The notes below the pieces were generated by a model, which searched no databases, had not been told where the DNA came from, and saw only the letters and a program-made list of their open reading frames with translations. 64,000 bases of DNA from NCBI GenBank assembly GCA_041745765.1, contig JBGTIH010000117.1, positions 1 to 64,000 on the forward strand, written 5' to 3'. A program made the translations under genes and the position numbers. Of the stretch, positions 16,695 through 25,385 are shown one piece after another. Source of the stretch: JAHCHG01 sp041745765. GTDB taxonomy: Bacteria; Acidobacteriota; Blastocatellia; Pyrinomonadales; Pyrinomonadaceae. Within the stretch, counting starts at the first letter, position 1, and each line of letters opens with the position of its first letter.

Positions 16695-16808
16695 ATGAAA
16701 GTTCGTCCTTCTGTAAAAAAGATGTGCGATAAATGCAAAGTTATTCATCGTAAAGGCGTTGTCCGCGTGATTTGTGAAAATCCGAAACATAAACAACGTC
16801 AAGGGTAA
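16695..16808 (+). CDS. rpmJ: 50S ribosomal protein L36 (bL36)
   Basis: 37-codon gene: MKVRPSVKKMCDKCKVIHRK, then GVVRVICENPKHKQRQG. The zinc ligands C-x2-C...C-x4-H are intact (CDKC, CENPKH), so it is the zinc-binding form. GAGGGAAAAGTT precedes ATG. It sits 18 bp after infA. Confidence 0.97.
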   Translation: MKVRPSVKKMCDKCKVIHRKGVVRVICENPKHKQRQG

Positions 16809-16811
16809 ATG

Positions 16812-16890
16812 GATTTCAGATTTTAGATTTTGGATTTTGGATTGAAAAGTTGTTCAATCTAAAATCCAAAATCTAAAATCAAAAATTGGA
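16812..16890. repeat. rpmJ-rpsM spacer: inverted 7-bp repeats (TCCAAAA/TCTAAAA)
   Basis: AGATTTTAGATTTTGGATTT on the left faces AATCTAAAATCCAAAATCT on the right across a short loop (GAAAAGTTGTTC). A strong hairpin is predicted. Confidence 0.85.
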
Positions 16891-16898
16891 GATAAGAA

Positions 16899-17282
16899 AT
16901 GGCTCGTATATCAGGTGTAGATTTACCACCGAATAAAAGATCGCAAATCGGTTTGACCTATATTTACGGAATCGGCAAGCCGCGCGCGACAGCGATTTTA
17001 GAAGAAGCTGACATCAGCATTCATACCAAAATCAAAGATTTAAGCGAAGAAGAGCTGACTAAAATTCGTGCGCTTTTAGATGCTCAAGGCGATGTTGAAG
17101 GTGATTTGCGAAAGCGCGTACAGATGGATATTAAGCGTTTAATGGACATCGGTTGTTATCGTGGTCTGCGTCATCGGCGCGGTTTGCCGGTGCGCGGTCA
17201 AAGAACCAGCACAAACGCCCGCACGAGAAAAGGTCCGCGCAAAGCGGCGGTTGCGAAGAAAAAAGCACCGGGCAAGAAATAA
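16899..17282 (+). CDS. rpsM: 30S ribosomal protein S13 (uS13)
   Basis: 127 residues. MARISGVDLPPNKRSQIGLT start, YIYGIGKPRA H2TH region, and YRGLRHRRGLPVRGQRTSTN near the C-terminus are S13 signatures. S13 contacts the P-site tRNA and 50S bridge B1. TTGGAGATAAGAA is the RBS. First gene of the alpha-operon portion. Confidence 0.98.
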   Translation: MARISGVDLPPNKRSQIGLTYIYGIGKPRATAILEEADISIHTKIKDLSEEELTKIRALLDAQGDVEGDLRKRVQMDIKRLMDIGCYRGLRHRRGLPVRGQRTSTNARTRKGPRKAAVAKKKAPGKK

Positions 17283-17350
17283 AGATTTGTCATTAGCTCT
17301 TTGTCATTAGTCAATTGATTGACAAAGGGCAAAGGACAGAAGGACTAAAA
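17283..17350. repeat. rpsM-rpsK spacer: inverted 7-bp repeats (AAAGGAC class)
   Basis: TTTGTCATTAGCTCTTTGTC on the left faces GACAAAGGGCAAAGGACAGA on the right, with ~7-bp period. Confidence 0.75.
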
Positions 17351-17354
17351 GAAT

Positions 17355-17759
17355 ATGGCTAAAGCAAAAACAGCAGGTAAGAAAAAGACTTTTCGTAAAA
17401 AAGAAAAAAAACACATTCCGGTAGGAATCGTGCATATTGCAGCATCTTTTAATAACACTTTGATTTCGATTACCGATACACAGGGCAATTTGGTGGCGCA
17501 ATCGTCTTCCGGTGCACGCGGTTTTCGCGGTTCGCGCAAAGGAACTCCGTTTGCCGCACAGCAGGCGGCAAGTGAAGTTGCCCGCAAAGCACAGGATGTC
17601 GGTATGCGGGAAGTTGAAGTTCGCGTCAAAGGTCCGGGCGGCGGACGCGAATCAGCGATTCGGGCAATCAATAATGCGGGAATTCGCGTAGTCTCGATCA
17701 GAGACACAACGCCTGTTCCGCACAATGGCTGCCGACCGCCGAAACGCCGAAGAGTGTGA
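17355..17759 (+). CDS. rpsK: 30S ribosomal protein S11 (uS11)
   Basis: 134 residues; GIVHIAASFNNTLISITDTQ, SSGARGFRGSRKGTPFAAQQ, and GCRPPKRRRV at the end identify S11 (30S platform). The N-terminus has an extra Lys-rich stretch. Confidence 0.98.
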   Translation: MAKAKTAGKKKTFRKKEKKHIPVGIVHIAASFNNTLISITDTQGNLVAQSSSGARGFRGSRKGTPFAAQQAASEVARKAQDVGMREVEVRVKGPGGGRESAIRAINNAGIRVVSIRDTTPVPHNGCRPPKRRRV

Positions 17760-17955
17760 CGATTTTGGATTTTGGATTGAGAAAATCGAAATCTGAATAA
17801 CATTTGAAAATTAAACTTAAATTATCAAAAGGATGAAGGGAATTTTAATTTAATTTCCCGTAAACTTTTCCAACGAAAATGAAATGCCGATTTAATTTTT
17901 GCGAATAGAGGATTTAATAAAAATCCAAAATCCAAAATCTAAAATCCAAAATCAT
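17760..17955. repeat. rpsK-rpsD spacer: separated inverted 7-bp repeats
   Basis: GATTTTGGATTTTGGATTG at the start of this 219-bp gap faces AAAATCCAAAATCCAAAATC at its end (~17920-17953). About 130 bp of AT-rich sequence lie between them, without a recognisable gene; a possible promoter could not be defined. Confidence 0.7.
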
Positions 17956-17978
17956 TTTTTGCGGAAGCAAAAAACATT

Positions 17979-18614
17979 ATGGCTAGATATAGAGATGCGG
18001 TGTGCCGTCTGTGCCGCCGCGAAGGTGGAAAATTATTTTTAAAGGGCGACCGGTGTTTTAAACCGTCTTGCGCGATCGAAAAACGCGGAACGAATCCGCC
18101 GGGACAACACGGCGCGAACAGACGACGTAAAGCATTAGCCGGTTACGGTTTGCAGCTTCGGGAAAAACAAAAGGTCAAGCGTATTTACTTTGTGCTTGAA
18201 AAACAATTCCGCAATTATTTCGAAAAAGCATCGCGTCAAAAAGGCATCACGGGCGAAAATTTGCTCTTTATGCTTGAGCGAAGACTTGATAACACAGTTT
18301 ATCGTGCCGGATTTTCGACTTCCCGCCGTCAAGCTCGCCAGCTTGTCAATCACGGGCATATTGAAGTCAACGGACGTAAAGTTGATATTCCGTCATTTCA
18401 AGTAAAAGTCGGCGATGTGATCAGCGTTAAAGGCAAAAGTCATAGCAATCCGCACGTTGAAGGTGCTTGGCAGACTTCCGGTGGGCGTGGTCGTCCGGGT
18501 TGGATTTCAACATCTGCGGGTGATTTGACCGTGACTATTACAGCACTTCCGACACGCTCAGATATTGATGCAAATATTAACGAACAGTTAATCGTCGAAC
18601 TTTACAGCAAGTAG
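17979..18614 (+). CDS. rpsD: 30S ribosomal protein S4 (uS4)
   Basis: 211 residues. ARYRDAVCRLCRREGGKLFL carries a CxxC zinc pair and CFKPSCAIEKR a second Cys pair, so this is the zinc-binding type. The S4 RNA-binding domain contains LDNTVYRAGFSTSRRQARQL and VNHGHIEVNGRKVDIPSF. S4 nucleates 30S assembly and may repress the alpha operon. Confidence 0.98.
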   Translation: MARYRDAVCRLCRREGGKLFLKGDRCFKPSCAIEKRGTNPPGQHGANRRRKALAGYGLQLREKQKVKRIYFVLEKQFRNYFEKASRQKGITGENLLFMLERRLDNTVYRAGFSTSRRQARQLVNHGHIEVNGRKVDIPSFQVKVGDVISVKGKSHSNPHVEGAWQTSGGRGRPGWISTSAGDLTVTITALPTRSDIDANINEQLIVELYSK

Positions 18615-18617
18615 TTT

Positions 18618-18720
18618 TTTAGTTTCAAGTTTCGGATTTCAAGTTCCGAGCCGTACGGCTTGCTTGAAATATCCGAAACTTGAAACTTGGAACTTTTTTA
18701 AAAGAAGTAACTTTTTTAAA
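18618..18720. repeat. rpsD-rpoA spacer: inverted repeats (AAACTTG/GGAACTT)
   Basis: TTTCAAGTTTCGGATTTCAAG on the left faces CTTGAAATATCCGAAACTTG on the right; a duplicated AACTTTTTTAAAAGAA motif follows just before rpoA. Confidence 0.78.
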
Positions 18721-18729
18721 AGAACTAAT

Positions 18730-19743
18730 ATGACACAAAACAATAATTGGACAGATTTCCAAATGCCCAACCGCTTACACGTTGAATCGGAAACTTTAAC
18801 CGCAAAATACGGAAAGTTTTACGCCCAACCTTTTGAACGCGGTTTCGGTACGACAATCGGCAACTCACTTCGTCGCGCACTTCTTTCATCAATTGAAGGT
18901 GCAGCTGTTACGGCAGTAAAAATCGAAGGAGTTGAACACGAATTTTCATCCATCAATGGTGTGGTTGAAGATGCAACCGACGTTATTTTAAATCTCAAAC
19001 AGATCCCGTTCACCCTGCACGGTGAAGGTCCGAAGACTTTGACTATCAGCAAAAGCGGTGCGGGTGAAGTAACTAGTGCCGATATTGAGCACGACGGCGA
19101 AGTTGAGATTCTTGATGATGAAGTTCATATCGCGACAATCAGTACAAGCGGTGAGTTAAATATCGAAATGCGTCTGCAAAAGGGGCGCGGCTATGTTTCC
19201 GCCGAATTTAACAACGATGAAGACCTTTCAGTTGGTTACATTCCGATTGATTCAGTTCACACACCGATTAAAAAGGTTAATTACAGCGTGGATAAAACCC
19301 GTCAGGGTTCAAACACCGAATTTGATAAATTGACAATCGAAGTTTGGACGGACGGATCGGTAAAGCCGGATGATTCAATCGGTTTAGCGGCAAAATTGGT
19401 CAAAGATCATATGTCCATCTTCATCAATTTTGAAGAAGAGGAAGAAGATTATAAATTTGAAGACATTGCGCGTCCGCCGCTTCTCCGCAACGATCTTCTG
19501 GATCGCTCGGTTGATGAACTGGAACTTTCGGTTCGTTCATACAACTGTTTGAAAAATGCGGACATTCGTTCGATTCGCGATCTGATTCGTCGTAGCGAAA
19601 AAGATATGCTCAATACCAAAAATTTCGGTAAAAAATCACTAACGGAAATCAAAGATCTGCTCCACGGAATGGGATTGGATTTCGGAATGGATTTTGACGA
19701 GCAAGGCAATCCGATTCCGGGTTCGGGCGGAAGAGATTTATAG
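18730..19743 (+). CDS. rpoA: DNA-directed RNA polymerase subunit alpha
   Basis: 337 residues from MTQNNNWTDFQMPNRL, behind AAAAGAACTAAT; the frame from 18664 adds repeat-derived residues. The N-terminal dimerisation domain contains FERGFGTTIGNSLRRALLSS and the assembly region; the CTD has LDRSVDELELSVRSYNCLKN and the helix-hairpin-helix NFGKKSLTEIKDLL. Directs polymerase assembly and contacts UP elements and activators. Confidence 0.98.
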   Translation: MTQNNNWTDFQMPNRLHVESETLTAKYGKFYAQPFERGFGTTIGNSLRRALLSSIEGAAVTAVKIEGVEHEFSSINGVVEDATDVILNLKQIPFTLHGEGPKTLTISKSGAGEVTSADIEHDGEVEILDDEVHIATISTSGELNIEMRLQKGRGYVSAEFNNDEDLSVGYIPIDSVHTPIKKVNYSVDKTRQGSNTEFDKLTIEVWTDGSVKPDDSIGLAAKLVKDHMSIFINFEEEEEDYKFEDIARPPLLRNDLLDRSVDELELSVRSYNCLKNADIRSIRDLIRRSEKDMLNTKNFGKKSLTEIKDLLHGMGLDFGMDFDEQGNPIPGSGGRDL

Positions 19744-19920
19744 AAAGGTAAAAGGTAAAAGGTAAAACATTAATACCTGAAAAAATCCGGTTTGCGCGGT
19801 TTCTGAATAAATTCGACAAACTATGAACTTTTTACCCGGCTTAGAATATTAAATTTTAAGTGTAAAGTTTCAAGCTGAGAAAATAACGACTTGGAACTTG
19901 GAACTTGGAACTTGGAACTT
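19744..19920. repeat. rpoA-rplQ spacer: 7-bp repeats (AGGTAAA; GGAACTT)
   Basis: Three AGGTAAA units follow rpoA, and three to four GGAACTT units lie just before rplQ. The AT-rich middle has no gene. Confidence 0.8.
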
Positions 19921-19928
19921 ATAAAATT

Positions 19929-20432
19929 ATGCGACACTTAAAAGCACATCGTAAATTAGGCAGAACAACGGAACATCGGGTTTCGATGTTGAGAAATATG
20001 GCGACTTCTTTGATTAACGCCGAAAAAGAACATATTGTAACAACCGTTCAAAAGGCGAAAGAACTCCGCCCGTTTGTCGAAAAAGTAATTACATTGGCAA
20101 AAAAAGCCGAAAATATCAGCGGTGAAGATGCGGCGATCAAAAAAGTTCATCTGCGCCGTCAAGCCGCGAAATATTTCCACGCCGGAAATCATAATTTCAA
20201 AAAAGAACAGAGCCGTTTTCGCGGTGCAAAAGGCACACCTAAAGAATCTATCGAAAGAACGGCGGGCGTTAAAGCTGTGCAAAGACTTTTTGGTGAACTC
20301 GGAACGCGCTATAAAGACCGCAACGGCGGATATACGCGGATTATTCGACTGGGCAGACGCAGCGGTGATAATGCCGAGATGGCTGTGATAGAATTAGTTG
20401 ACAATCCCTTGGAATTAGCGGCAAAAAGTTAA
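19929..20432 (+). CDS. rplQ: 50S ribosomal protein L17 (bL17)
   Basis: 167 residues from MRHLKAHRKLGRTTEHRVSM; RNMATSLINAEKEHIVTTVQKA is the L17 core, and TRIIRLGRRSGDNAEMAVIE the conserved C-terminal part. A ~35-residue insertion (roughly residues 70-105, NISGEDAAIKKVHLRRQ) and a longer overall length than E. coli's 127 are notable but not rare. The ATG at 19905 lies in the repeat. Confidence 0.97.
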   Translation: MRHLKAHRKLGRTTEHRVSMLRNMATSLINAEKEHIVTTVQKAKELRPFVEKVITLAKKAENISGEDAAIKKVHLRRQAAKYFHAGNHNFKKEQSRFRGAKGTPKESIERTAGVKAVQRLFGELGTRYKDRNGGYTRIIRLGRRSGDNAEMAVIELVDNPLELAAKS

Positions 20433-20459
20433 AACCAAATTAAGAGGAGCAATTTCGAA

Positions 20460-21026
20460 ATGAGTGAAAACGCAGGTTCAGCTAAAGCGGAAGATAACAA
20501 AGAACAAACCGGTAAAAAGAAGACCGCAGCAAAAAGCGTGAGTAAAACGGCACGACCTTCTTTGAATATGAAGGAATTGCAGGAACTTGCCGAACTTGTT
20601 GCCGAACACGGCTTTACTGATTTTGAGTTTGAAAATGAGAACATCAGAGTTCGTCTGAGCAAAAACCCGGCACCGCAGTTTATTCAGGCACAGCCTTTTC
20701 AAAATGTCCCGCAAGTTTCTGCGCCGACATCACAAGTTTCTGAAACCAAAGATGAAAGCGTCTCTGAAACAAAAACTACGGATGCGAATTTACATCAAAT
20801 AACGTCGCCGATTGTCGGAACTTTCTATAGTTCACCTGCGCCGGATAAAGACGCGTATGTCAAAGAAGGCAGCAAGGTTTCGGAAGATTCGGTCGTCTGT
20901 ATCGTCGAAGCGATGAAACTGATGAATGAAATTCAGGCGGAAGTTTCGGGTGAAGTTGTCAAAATTTACGTCGAAAACGGTCAGCCGGTCGAATACGGTC
21001 AACCGCTTTTCGGGATTAAAAAATAG
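20460..21026 (+). CDS. accB: Biotin carboxyl carrier protein of acetyl-CoA carboxylase
   Basis: 188 residues. The biotinyl domain holds the attachment lysine in IVEAMKLMNEIQAEVSGEV, and PIVGTFYSSPAPDKDAYVKE is the conserved thumb region. The N-terminal helix (MKELQELAELVAEHGFTDFE) is preceded by ~37 residues of Lys/Ala-rich sequence. Carries the carboxyl group from AccC to the carboxyltransferase in fatty acid synthesis. GAGGAGCAATTTCGAA upstream is the RBS. Next gene is accC. Confidence 0.96.
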   Translation: MSENAGSAKAEDNKEQTGKKKTAAKSVSKTARPSLNMKELQELAELVAEHGFTDFEFENENIRVRLSKNPAPQFIQAQPFQNVPQVSAPTSQVSETKDESVSETKTTDANLHQITSPIVGTFYSSPAPDKDAYVKEGSKVSEDSVVCIVEAMKLMNEIQAEVSGEVVKIYVENGQPVEYGQPLFGIKK

Positions 21027-21029
21027 TTT

Positions 21030-21115
21030 GAAGTTCAAGGTTCAAAGTTTAAGGTTCAAAGTCTATAAACCAATATATGACCTTGAACCTTAAACTTTGA
21101 ACCTTGAACTGTATT
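21030..21115. repeat. accB-accC spacer: inverted 7-bp repeats (AAGGTTC)
   Basis: AAGTTCAAGGTTCAAAGTTT on the left faces ACCTTGAACCTTAAACTTTG on the right; hairpin with loop CTATAAACCAATATATG. Confidence 0.85.
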
Positions 21116-21118
21116 AAA

Positions 21119-22477
21119 ATGAAAAAACGCGAATTTCGTAAAATTTTAATTGCCAATCGTGGTGAAATTGCCTGCCGCATAATCTGGACGTGCCGGGAAA
21201 TGGGCATTAAAACCGTTGCGGTTCACTCGGAAGCCGATAAGGAAGCTCTGCACGTAAAATATGCGGATGAAGCCGTCTGCATCGGTCCTCCGCCGTCGGC
21301 ACTCAGTTATTTGAATATTCCAGCAATCATCAGCGCGGCGGAAATCACGAATGTTGACGCGATTCATCCGGGTTACGGGTTTTTGGCGGAATCGGCAACT
21401 TTTGCAAAGGTTTGCGGAGACTGCAATATAAAATTCATCGGACCGAATCCCGAAGTTATCAAAATGATGGGCGATAAGGTCGAAGCCAGACGGACGATGA
21501 AGGCAGCCGGCGTGCCGATCTTGCCGGGAAGTCCCGACCCGATCGAGAACGCTGAAGAAGCGATCAAACTGGCAAAGGAAATCGGTTTTCCGGTAATCAT
21601 CAAAGCGGCAGCGGGCGGCGGCGGACGCGGAATGCGGATTGTCCGCAAAGAAGAAGAACTGGAAAATCAACTTGACAACGCGCAGACCGAAGCACTTGCC
21701 GCGTTTAAGAACGGCTCGGTTTATATCGAAAAATATATCGAGCGTCCGCGCCATATCGAAATTCAGGTTTTAGCCGATGAATACGGCAACTGCATTCATC
21801 TGGGCGAGCGCGAATGCACGATTCAGCGGCGGCATCAGAAACTTCTGGAAGAAGCACCATCGCCCGTAATTACGCCCGAACAGCGCGAAATAATGGGCGC
21901 GGTCGCCGTTAATGCGTGTAAGGAAATCGGTTATTCGAGCGCGGGAACTTTTGAATTTTTACTTGACGAAGACGGTTCATTTTATTTTATGGAAATGAAC
22001 ACGCGCATACAGGTCGAGCATCCGGTAACGGAAATGGTGACGCTGGCGGATATTGTGCGAAATCAAATCCGCATCGCGCAGGGCGAAGATCTGCAATACG
22101 AGCAAAGCGATGTGCAAATCGTCGGGCATTCGATCGAATGCCGCATTAATGCTGAAGACCCTGTGAAATTTACGCCGAGTCCGGGATTGATCACGGCTTT
22201 TAATATTCCGGGCGGTCCGGGCGTAAGAATTGATACGGCGGTCTATCCGGGCTATTTTGTGCCGCCTTATTATGATTCGATGATCGCCAAACTGATCGTT
22301 CACGCCCGAACGCGGGAACTTGCGATTAAGCGGATGCGACGCGCTCTTGATATGCTCGTTATCGAAGGAATAAAGACGACGATTCCGCTACATATCGCTA
22401 TTATGAACGACGAAAAATTTCAAAAAGGCGATTTTTCGACCAAATTTATGGAAGAATTTTTCGATAAGGAAAAATAA
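21119..22477 (+). CDS. accC: Biotin carboxylase subunit of acetyl-CoA carboxylase
   Basis: 452 residues. ATP-grasp enzyme carboxylating biotin on AccB. The N-terminus KILIANRGEIACRIIWTCRE, the ATP loop AAAGGGGRGMRIVR, and catalytic EMNTRIQVEHPVTEM are visible; HPGYGFLAES is also conserved. The start MKKREFRK is chosen after TTAAA; an ATG at 21104 is in the repeat. Pairs with accB immediately upstream. Confidence 0.97.
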   Translation: MKKREFRKILIANRGEIACRIIWTCREMGIKTVAVHSEADKEALHVKYADEAVCIGPPPSALSYLNIPAIISAAEITNVDAIHPGYGFLAESATFAKVCGDCNIKFIGPNPEVIKMMGDKVEARRTMKAAGVPILPGSPDPIENAEEAIKLAKEIGFPVIIKAAAGGGGRGMRIVRKEEELENQLDNAQTEALAAFKNGSVYIEKYIERPRHIEIQVLADEYGNCIHLGERECTIQRRHQKLLEEAPSPVITPEQREIMGAVAVNACKEIGYSSAGTFEFLLDEDGSFYFMEMNTRIQVEHPVTEMVTLADIVRNQIRIAQGEDLQYEQSDVQIVGHSIECRINAEDPVKFTPSPGLITAFNIPGGPGVRIDTAVYPGYFVPPYYDSMIAKLIVHARTRELAIKRMRRALDMLVIEGIKTTIPLHIAIMNDEKFQKGDFSTKFMEEFFDKEK

Positions 22478-22502
22478 TCGTAGAATTTCTACGAAGGTTA
22501 CA

Positions 22503-22531
22503 TTGACAAATATCAACTAACTGTTGAAAAT
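22503..22531 (+). promoter_or_regulatory. rpsO: Possible sigma-70 promoter upstream of rpsO
   Basis: TTGACA at 22503-22508 is followed after 17 bp by GAAAAT (22526-22531, 4/6 match to TATAAT). A second overlapping set, TTGAAA and TATATG 17 bp apart, lies slightly downstream. The 145-bp accC-rpsO spacer lacks the tandem repeats seen elsewhere. Confidence 0.35.
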
Positions 22532-22622
22532 AAAAGAGCTAAAATATATATGTGGTTATCATTTTGAAAAGGATGAAGTTACTGCATCAGTAAGGAGAGA
22601 AATTAATTTTTAAATAGAAGTT

Positions 22623-22889
22623 ATGACACCAAAAGAAGTAAAAGAAGAAATTGTTACAGATTACAAAACACACGATAGTGACACGGGTTCGTCGCAAGTT
22701 CAGGTTGCGCTTTTAACACGGCGTATAAATGAATTGACCGAGCATTTCAAAATCCACAAAAAAGACAATCATTCGCGTCGGGGCTTATTAAAAATGGTTT
22801 CTCGCCGCAGAAAACTGCTCGATTATCTCAAGCGCAGAGATATTTCCGAATATCACGAAATAATCAAGAAATTAGGATTAAGAAGGTAA
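22623..22889 (+). CDS. rpsO: 30S ribosomal protein S15 (uS15)
   Basis: 88 residues. MTPKEVKEEIVTDYKTHDSD, TGSSQVQVALLTRRINELTE, HFKIHKKDNHSRRGLLKMVS and RRRKLLDYLKRRD are all conserved. S15 binds the central domain of 16S rRNA and commonly autoregulates. Followed by a terminator before pnp, so it may be regulated separately. Confidence 0.98.
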   Translation: MTPKEVKEEIVTDYKTHDSDTGSSQVQVALLTRRINELTEHFKIHKKDNHSRRGLLKMVSRRRKLLDYLKRRDISEYHEIIKKLGLRR

Positions 22890-23264
22890 AAAGTTTAAAG
22901 GTGAAAAAGTAGAAAAATTAATCTTTACAAGAACAACGATAATTTTAAGAACAAAACTTTTTCGCTCTATCAAATGACTTCTTCGAGTCATATAAGACAA
23001 CAAGTTCTCGCGAAGATTTGCCAACAACGATTGCTGAACGTGACAGCTTAAAAGATCACTTGGGAAAAGAGAACGGACGCAATTAGAAGAATCTAAAAGC
23101 GGCAGGACATCACGGATAGTCCTTGCCGCTTTTTGTTTAAAATCAGCGAATCGGCTTTAGTGGATAAATGTTGTAGGAAAATATAAAAATACAAAGCACC
23201 GCAAAAAAATTAGAAAATAAAAAAAACATTCACAAACCTCGATTCACTTTTTGAAAGGAGAAAA
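22890..23264. other. rpsO-pnp intergenic region
   Basis: 375 bp without a gene. It contains a hairpin terminator at 23095-23134, and an AT-rich stretch after it probably containing the pnp promoter, although no convincing -35/-10 pair was found. The 22,900-23,090 part is unassigned; it could be a processed leader or small RNA but nothing specific is visible. Confidence 0.5.
23095..23134 (+). terminator. Rho-independent terminator after rpsO
   Basis: AAAAGCGGCAGGAC pairs with GTCCTTGCCGCTTTT (one bulge), followed by a T run; loop ATCACGGATA. The strongest intrinsic terminator in the housekeeping block. Confidence 0.85.
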
Positions 23265-25385
23265 ATGTCAAAGAAAAAATACTTAAAAGAATCAATAAAA
23301 TTAGGCGATAAAGAATTGACTGTCGAAACAGGTAAAATCGCTAAACAAGCAGATGGAGCGGTCGTTGTAAGTTACGGTGAAACAATTGTTTTAGTAACCG
23401 CAGTCAGCGCACGCACAGCAAAAGAAGGACTCGACTTCTTTCCGCTGACGGTCGAATATCGGGAAACAGGCTATTCGGCGGGGCGAATTCCGGGAAATTA
23501 TTTCCGCCGCGAAGGTCGTCCGAATGAAAAAGAAATTTTAACCTGCCGTTTGATTGATCGTCCGGTCAGACCGCTTTTTCCTGATAATTACCGGTTTGAA
23601 ACACAGGTCGTCGGAACGGTTATTTCGTCAGATTCGGAAAATGACCCCGATGTTTTAACAATGACTGGTGCATCGTGCGCACTCTATTTATCAGATATTC
23701 CTTTTGAAAATCCGATTGCGAGCGTTCGTATCGGTTTGATTGACGGAAAATATCTGGTCAATCCGACGTTTGAAGAAAGACGCGAATCGAAATTGGATTT
23801 AGTCGTTGCCGGATCGGAAGAGGCGATCGTGATGGTCGAAGCCGAAGCCGGAGAAGTCGAAGAAAAAATTATGGTCGAAGCAATGATGCTTGCGCATAAA
23901 GAAATCAAACGGCTTTGTTTATGGCAGAGAGAATTGTTCAAGGCTCTGGACATTCAAAAGCGCGAGTTTGTTGCACCGAAATTGGACGAAAAACTTATCA
24001 AGGAAATCGAAAAGAAATATTCGGGCAAATTGCGCGAAGCACTCGATTCGACCGGAAAAGATAAAATATCGAATTATGCGGCGGTTGACGCGCTCAAGAA
24101 AGAAGTTGTCGAAAGTTATCCCGAAGATGATTCGGAAAAACGCTCGATGGCAGGAAAAGTTTTCGGTCATTTGAAGGAAAAAATCTTCCGCGAAGATATT
24201 TTGGGAAACCGTCGTCGTCCCGACGGACGCAAATTCAGCGAAATCCGTCCGATTTCCTGCGAAGTCGGTTGGCTGCCGAGAGTTCACGGTTCATCGCTCT
24301 TCACACGCGGCGAAACGCAGGCAATCGTAACAACAACACTCGGAACAAAAACCGACGAGCAATTTACGGACGATCTCGAAACCGGCGAAGTCCGCCGCAG
24401 TTTTATGCTGCATTATAATTTCCCGCCGTATTCGGTCGGTGAAGCCGGACGCTTCGGCGGAACTTCGCGCCGCGAGATCGGACACGGAAATCTGGCACGC
24501 CGCGCTCTACAAGCGGTTCTGCCCGATGAATCGGAATTTCCATATACGCTCCGCATCGTTTCCGACATTACCGAATCAAACGGTTCGTCTTCGATGGCAT
24601 CGGTTTGCGGCGGATGTCTGTCATTGATGGATGCGGGCGTTCCGATCAAGAAAATGGTCGCAGGCGTGGCGATGGGTTTGGTTTTGGAAGAAAACCGCTA
24701 CGCCATTTTGTCTGACATTGCCGGTGCGGAAGATCATTACGGCGATATGGATTTTAAAGTTAAAGGAACGGATATAGGAATTACCGCTCTGCAAATGGAC
24801 ATCAAAGTTGCCGGAATTAACGCGATGATTTTGCAGGAAGCGCTCGAACAAGCCAGAAAAGGTCGCCTACATATTCTGGAAATTATGAAACAGGCGATTG
24901 ATACACCGCGCGAAGAGATTTCGCCGTATGCGCCGCGCATCATCACGATGAAGATTCATCCCGACAAAATCCGCGACGTGATCGGACCCGGCGGGAAAAT
25001 TATTCGGGCAATTACCGAAGAGACGGGCGCGAAAATTGACATTTCCGACGACGGCACGATCAATATCGCGACTGCTGACGGCGACGCGGCAAACGCGGCG
25101 GTCGAACGCATCAGAGCTTTAACGGCGGAAGCGGAAATCGGCGAAACATATATGGGAACGGTTTCCCGAATTGTTGATTTCGGCGCGTTTGTCGAGATTT
25201 TCCCAGGCGTTGACGGTCTTTTGCATATTTCGGAAATCTCCGACCGCAGAATCCGCGACGTGCGCGATGAACTCAAAGAAGGACAACAAGTTCTCGTTAA
25301 ATGTATCGGCAAGGAAGGAAATAAAATCAAACTTTCGCGCAAATCCGTTTTAACTGAAGAAAAATCTCGCGCTAAAGAACAATAA
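23265..25385 (+). CDS. pnp: Polyribonucleotide nucleotidyltransferase (PNPase)
   Basis: 706 residues with the full PNPase layout: first RNase PH domain (AKEGLDFFPLTVEYRETGYSAG... near residues 50-75), all-alpha linker, second RNase PH domain (PDGRKFSEIRPISCEVG; FGGTSRREIGHGNLARRAL), then KH (IRDVIGPGGKIIRAITEETG) and S1 (GTVSRIVDFGAFVEIFPGVD). Degrades RNA 3'-5' with phosphate and is a degradosome component. AAAGGAGAAAA precedes ATG. The rpsO-pnp order is widely conserved. Confidence 0.98.
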   Translation: MSKKKYLKESIKLGDKELTVETGKIAKQADGAVVVSYGETIVLVTAVSARTAKEGLDFFPLTVEYRETGYSAGRIPGNYFRREGRPNEKEILTCRLIDRPVRPLFPDNYRFETQVVGTVISSDSENDPDVLTMTGASCALYLSDIPFENPIASVRIGLIDGKYLVNPTFEERRESKLDLVVAGSEEAIVMVEAEAGEVEEKIMVEAMMLAHKEIKRLCLWQRELFKALDIQKREFVAPKLDEKLIKEIEKKYSGKLREALDSTGKDKISNYAAVDALKKEVVESYPEDDSEKRSMAGKVFGHLKEKIFREDILGNRRRPDGRKFSEIRPISCEVGWLPRVHGSSLFTRGETQAIVTTTLGTKTDEQFTDDLETGEVRRSFMLHYNFPPYSVGEAGRFGGTSRREIGHGNLARRALQAVLPDESEFPYTLRIVSDITESNGSSSMASVCGGCLSLMDAGVPIKKMVAGVAMGLVLEENRYAILSDIAGAEDHYGDMDFKVKGTDIGITALQMDIKVAGINAMILQEALEQARKGRLHILEIMKQAIDTPREEISPYAPRIITMKIHPDKIRDVIGPGGKIIRAITEETGAKIDISDDGTINIATADGDAANAAVERIRALTAEAEIGETYMGTVSRIVDFGAFVEIFPGVDGLLHISEISDRRIRDVRDELKEGQQVLVKCIGKEGNKIKLSRKSVLTEEKSRAKEQ

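Noticed and set aside
1924..21115. The tandem repeat arrays as CRISPR arrays
   Set aside because: Units are only 7-9 bp with no unique spacers between, and no cas genes are in the window.
23000..23090. Small RNA or tRNA between rpsO and pnp
   Set aside because: No cloverleaf and no clear promoter; only the terminator is supported.
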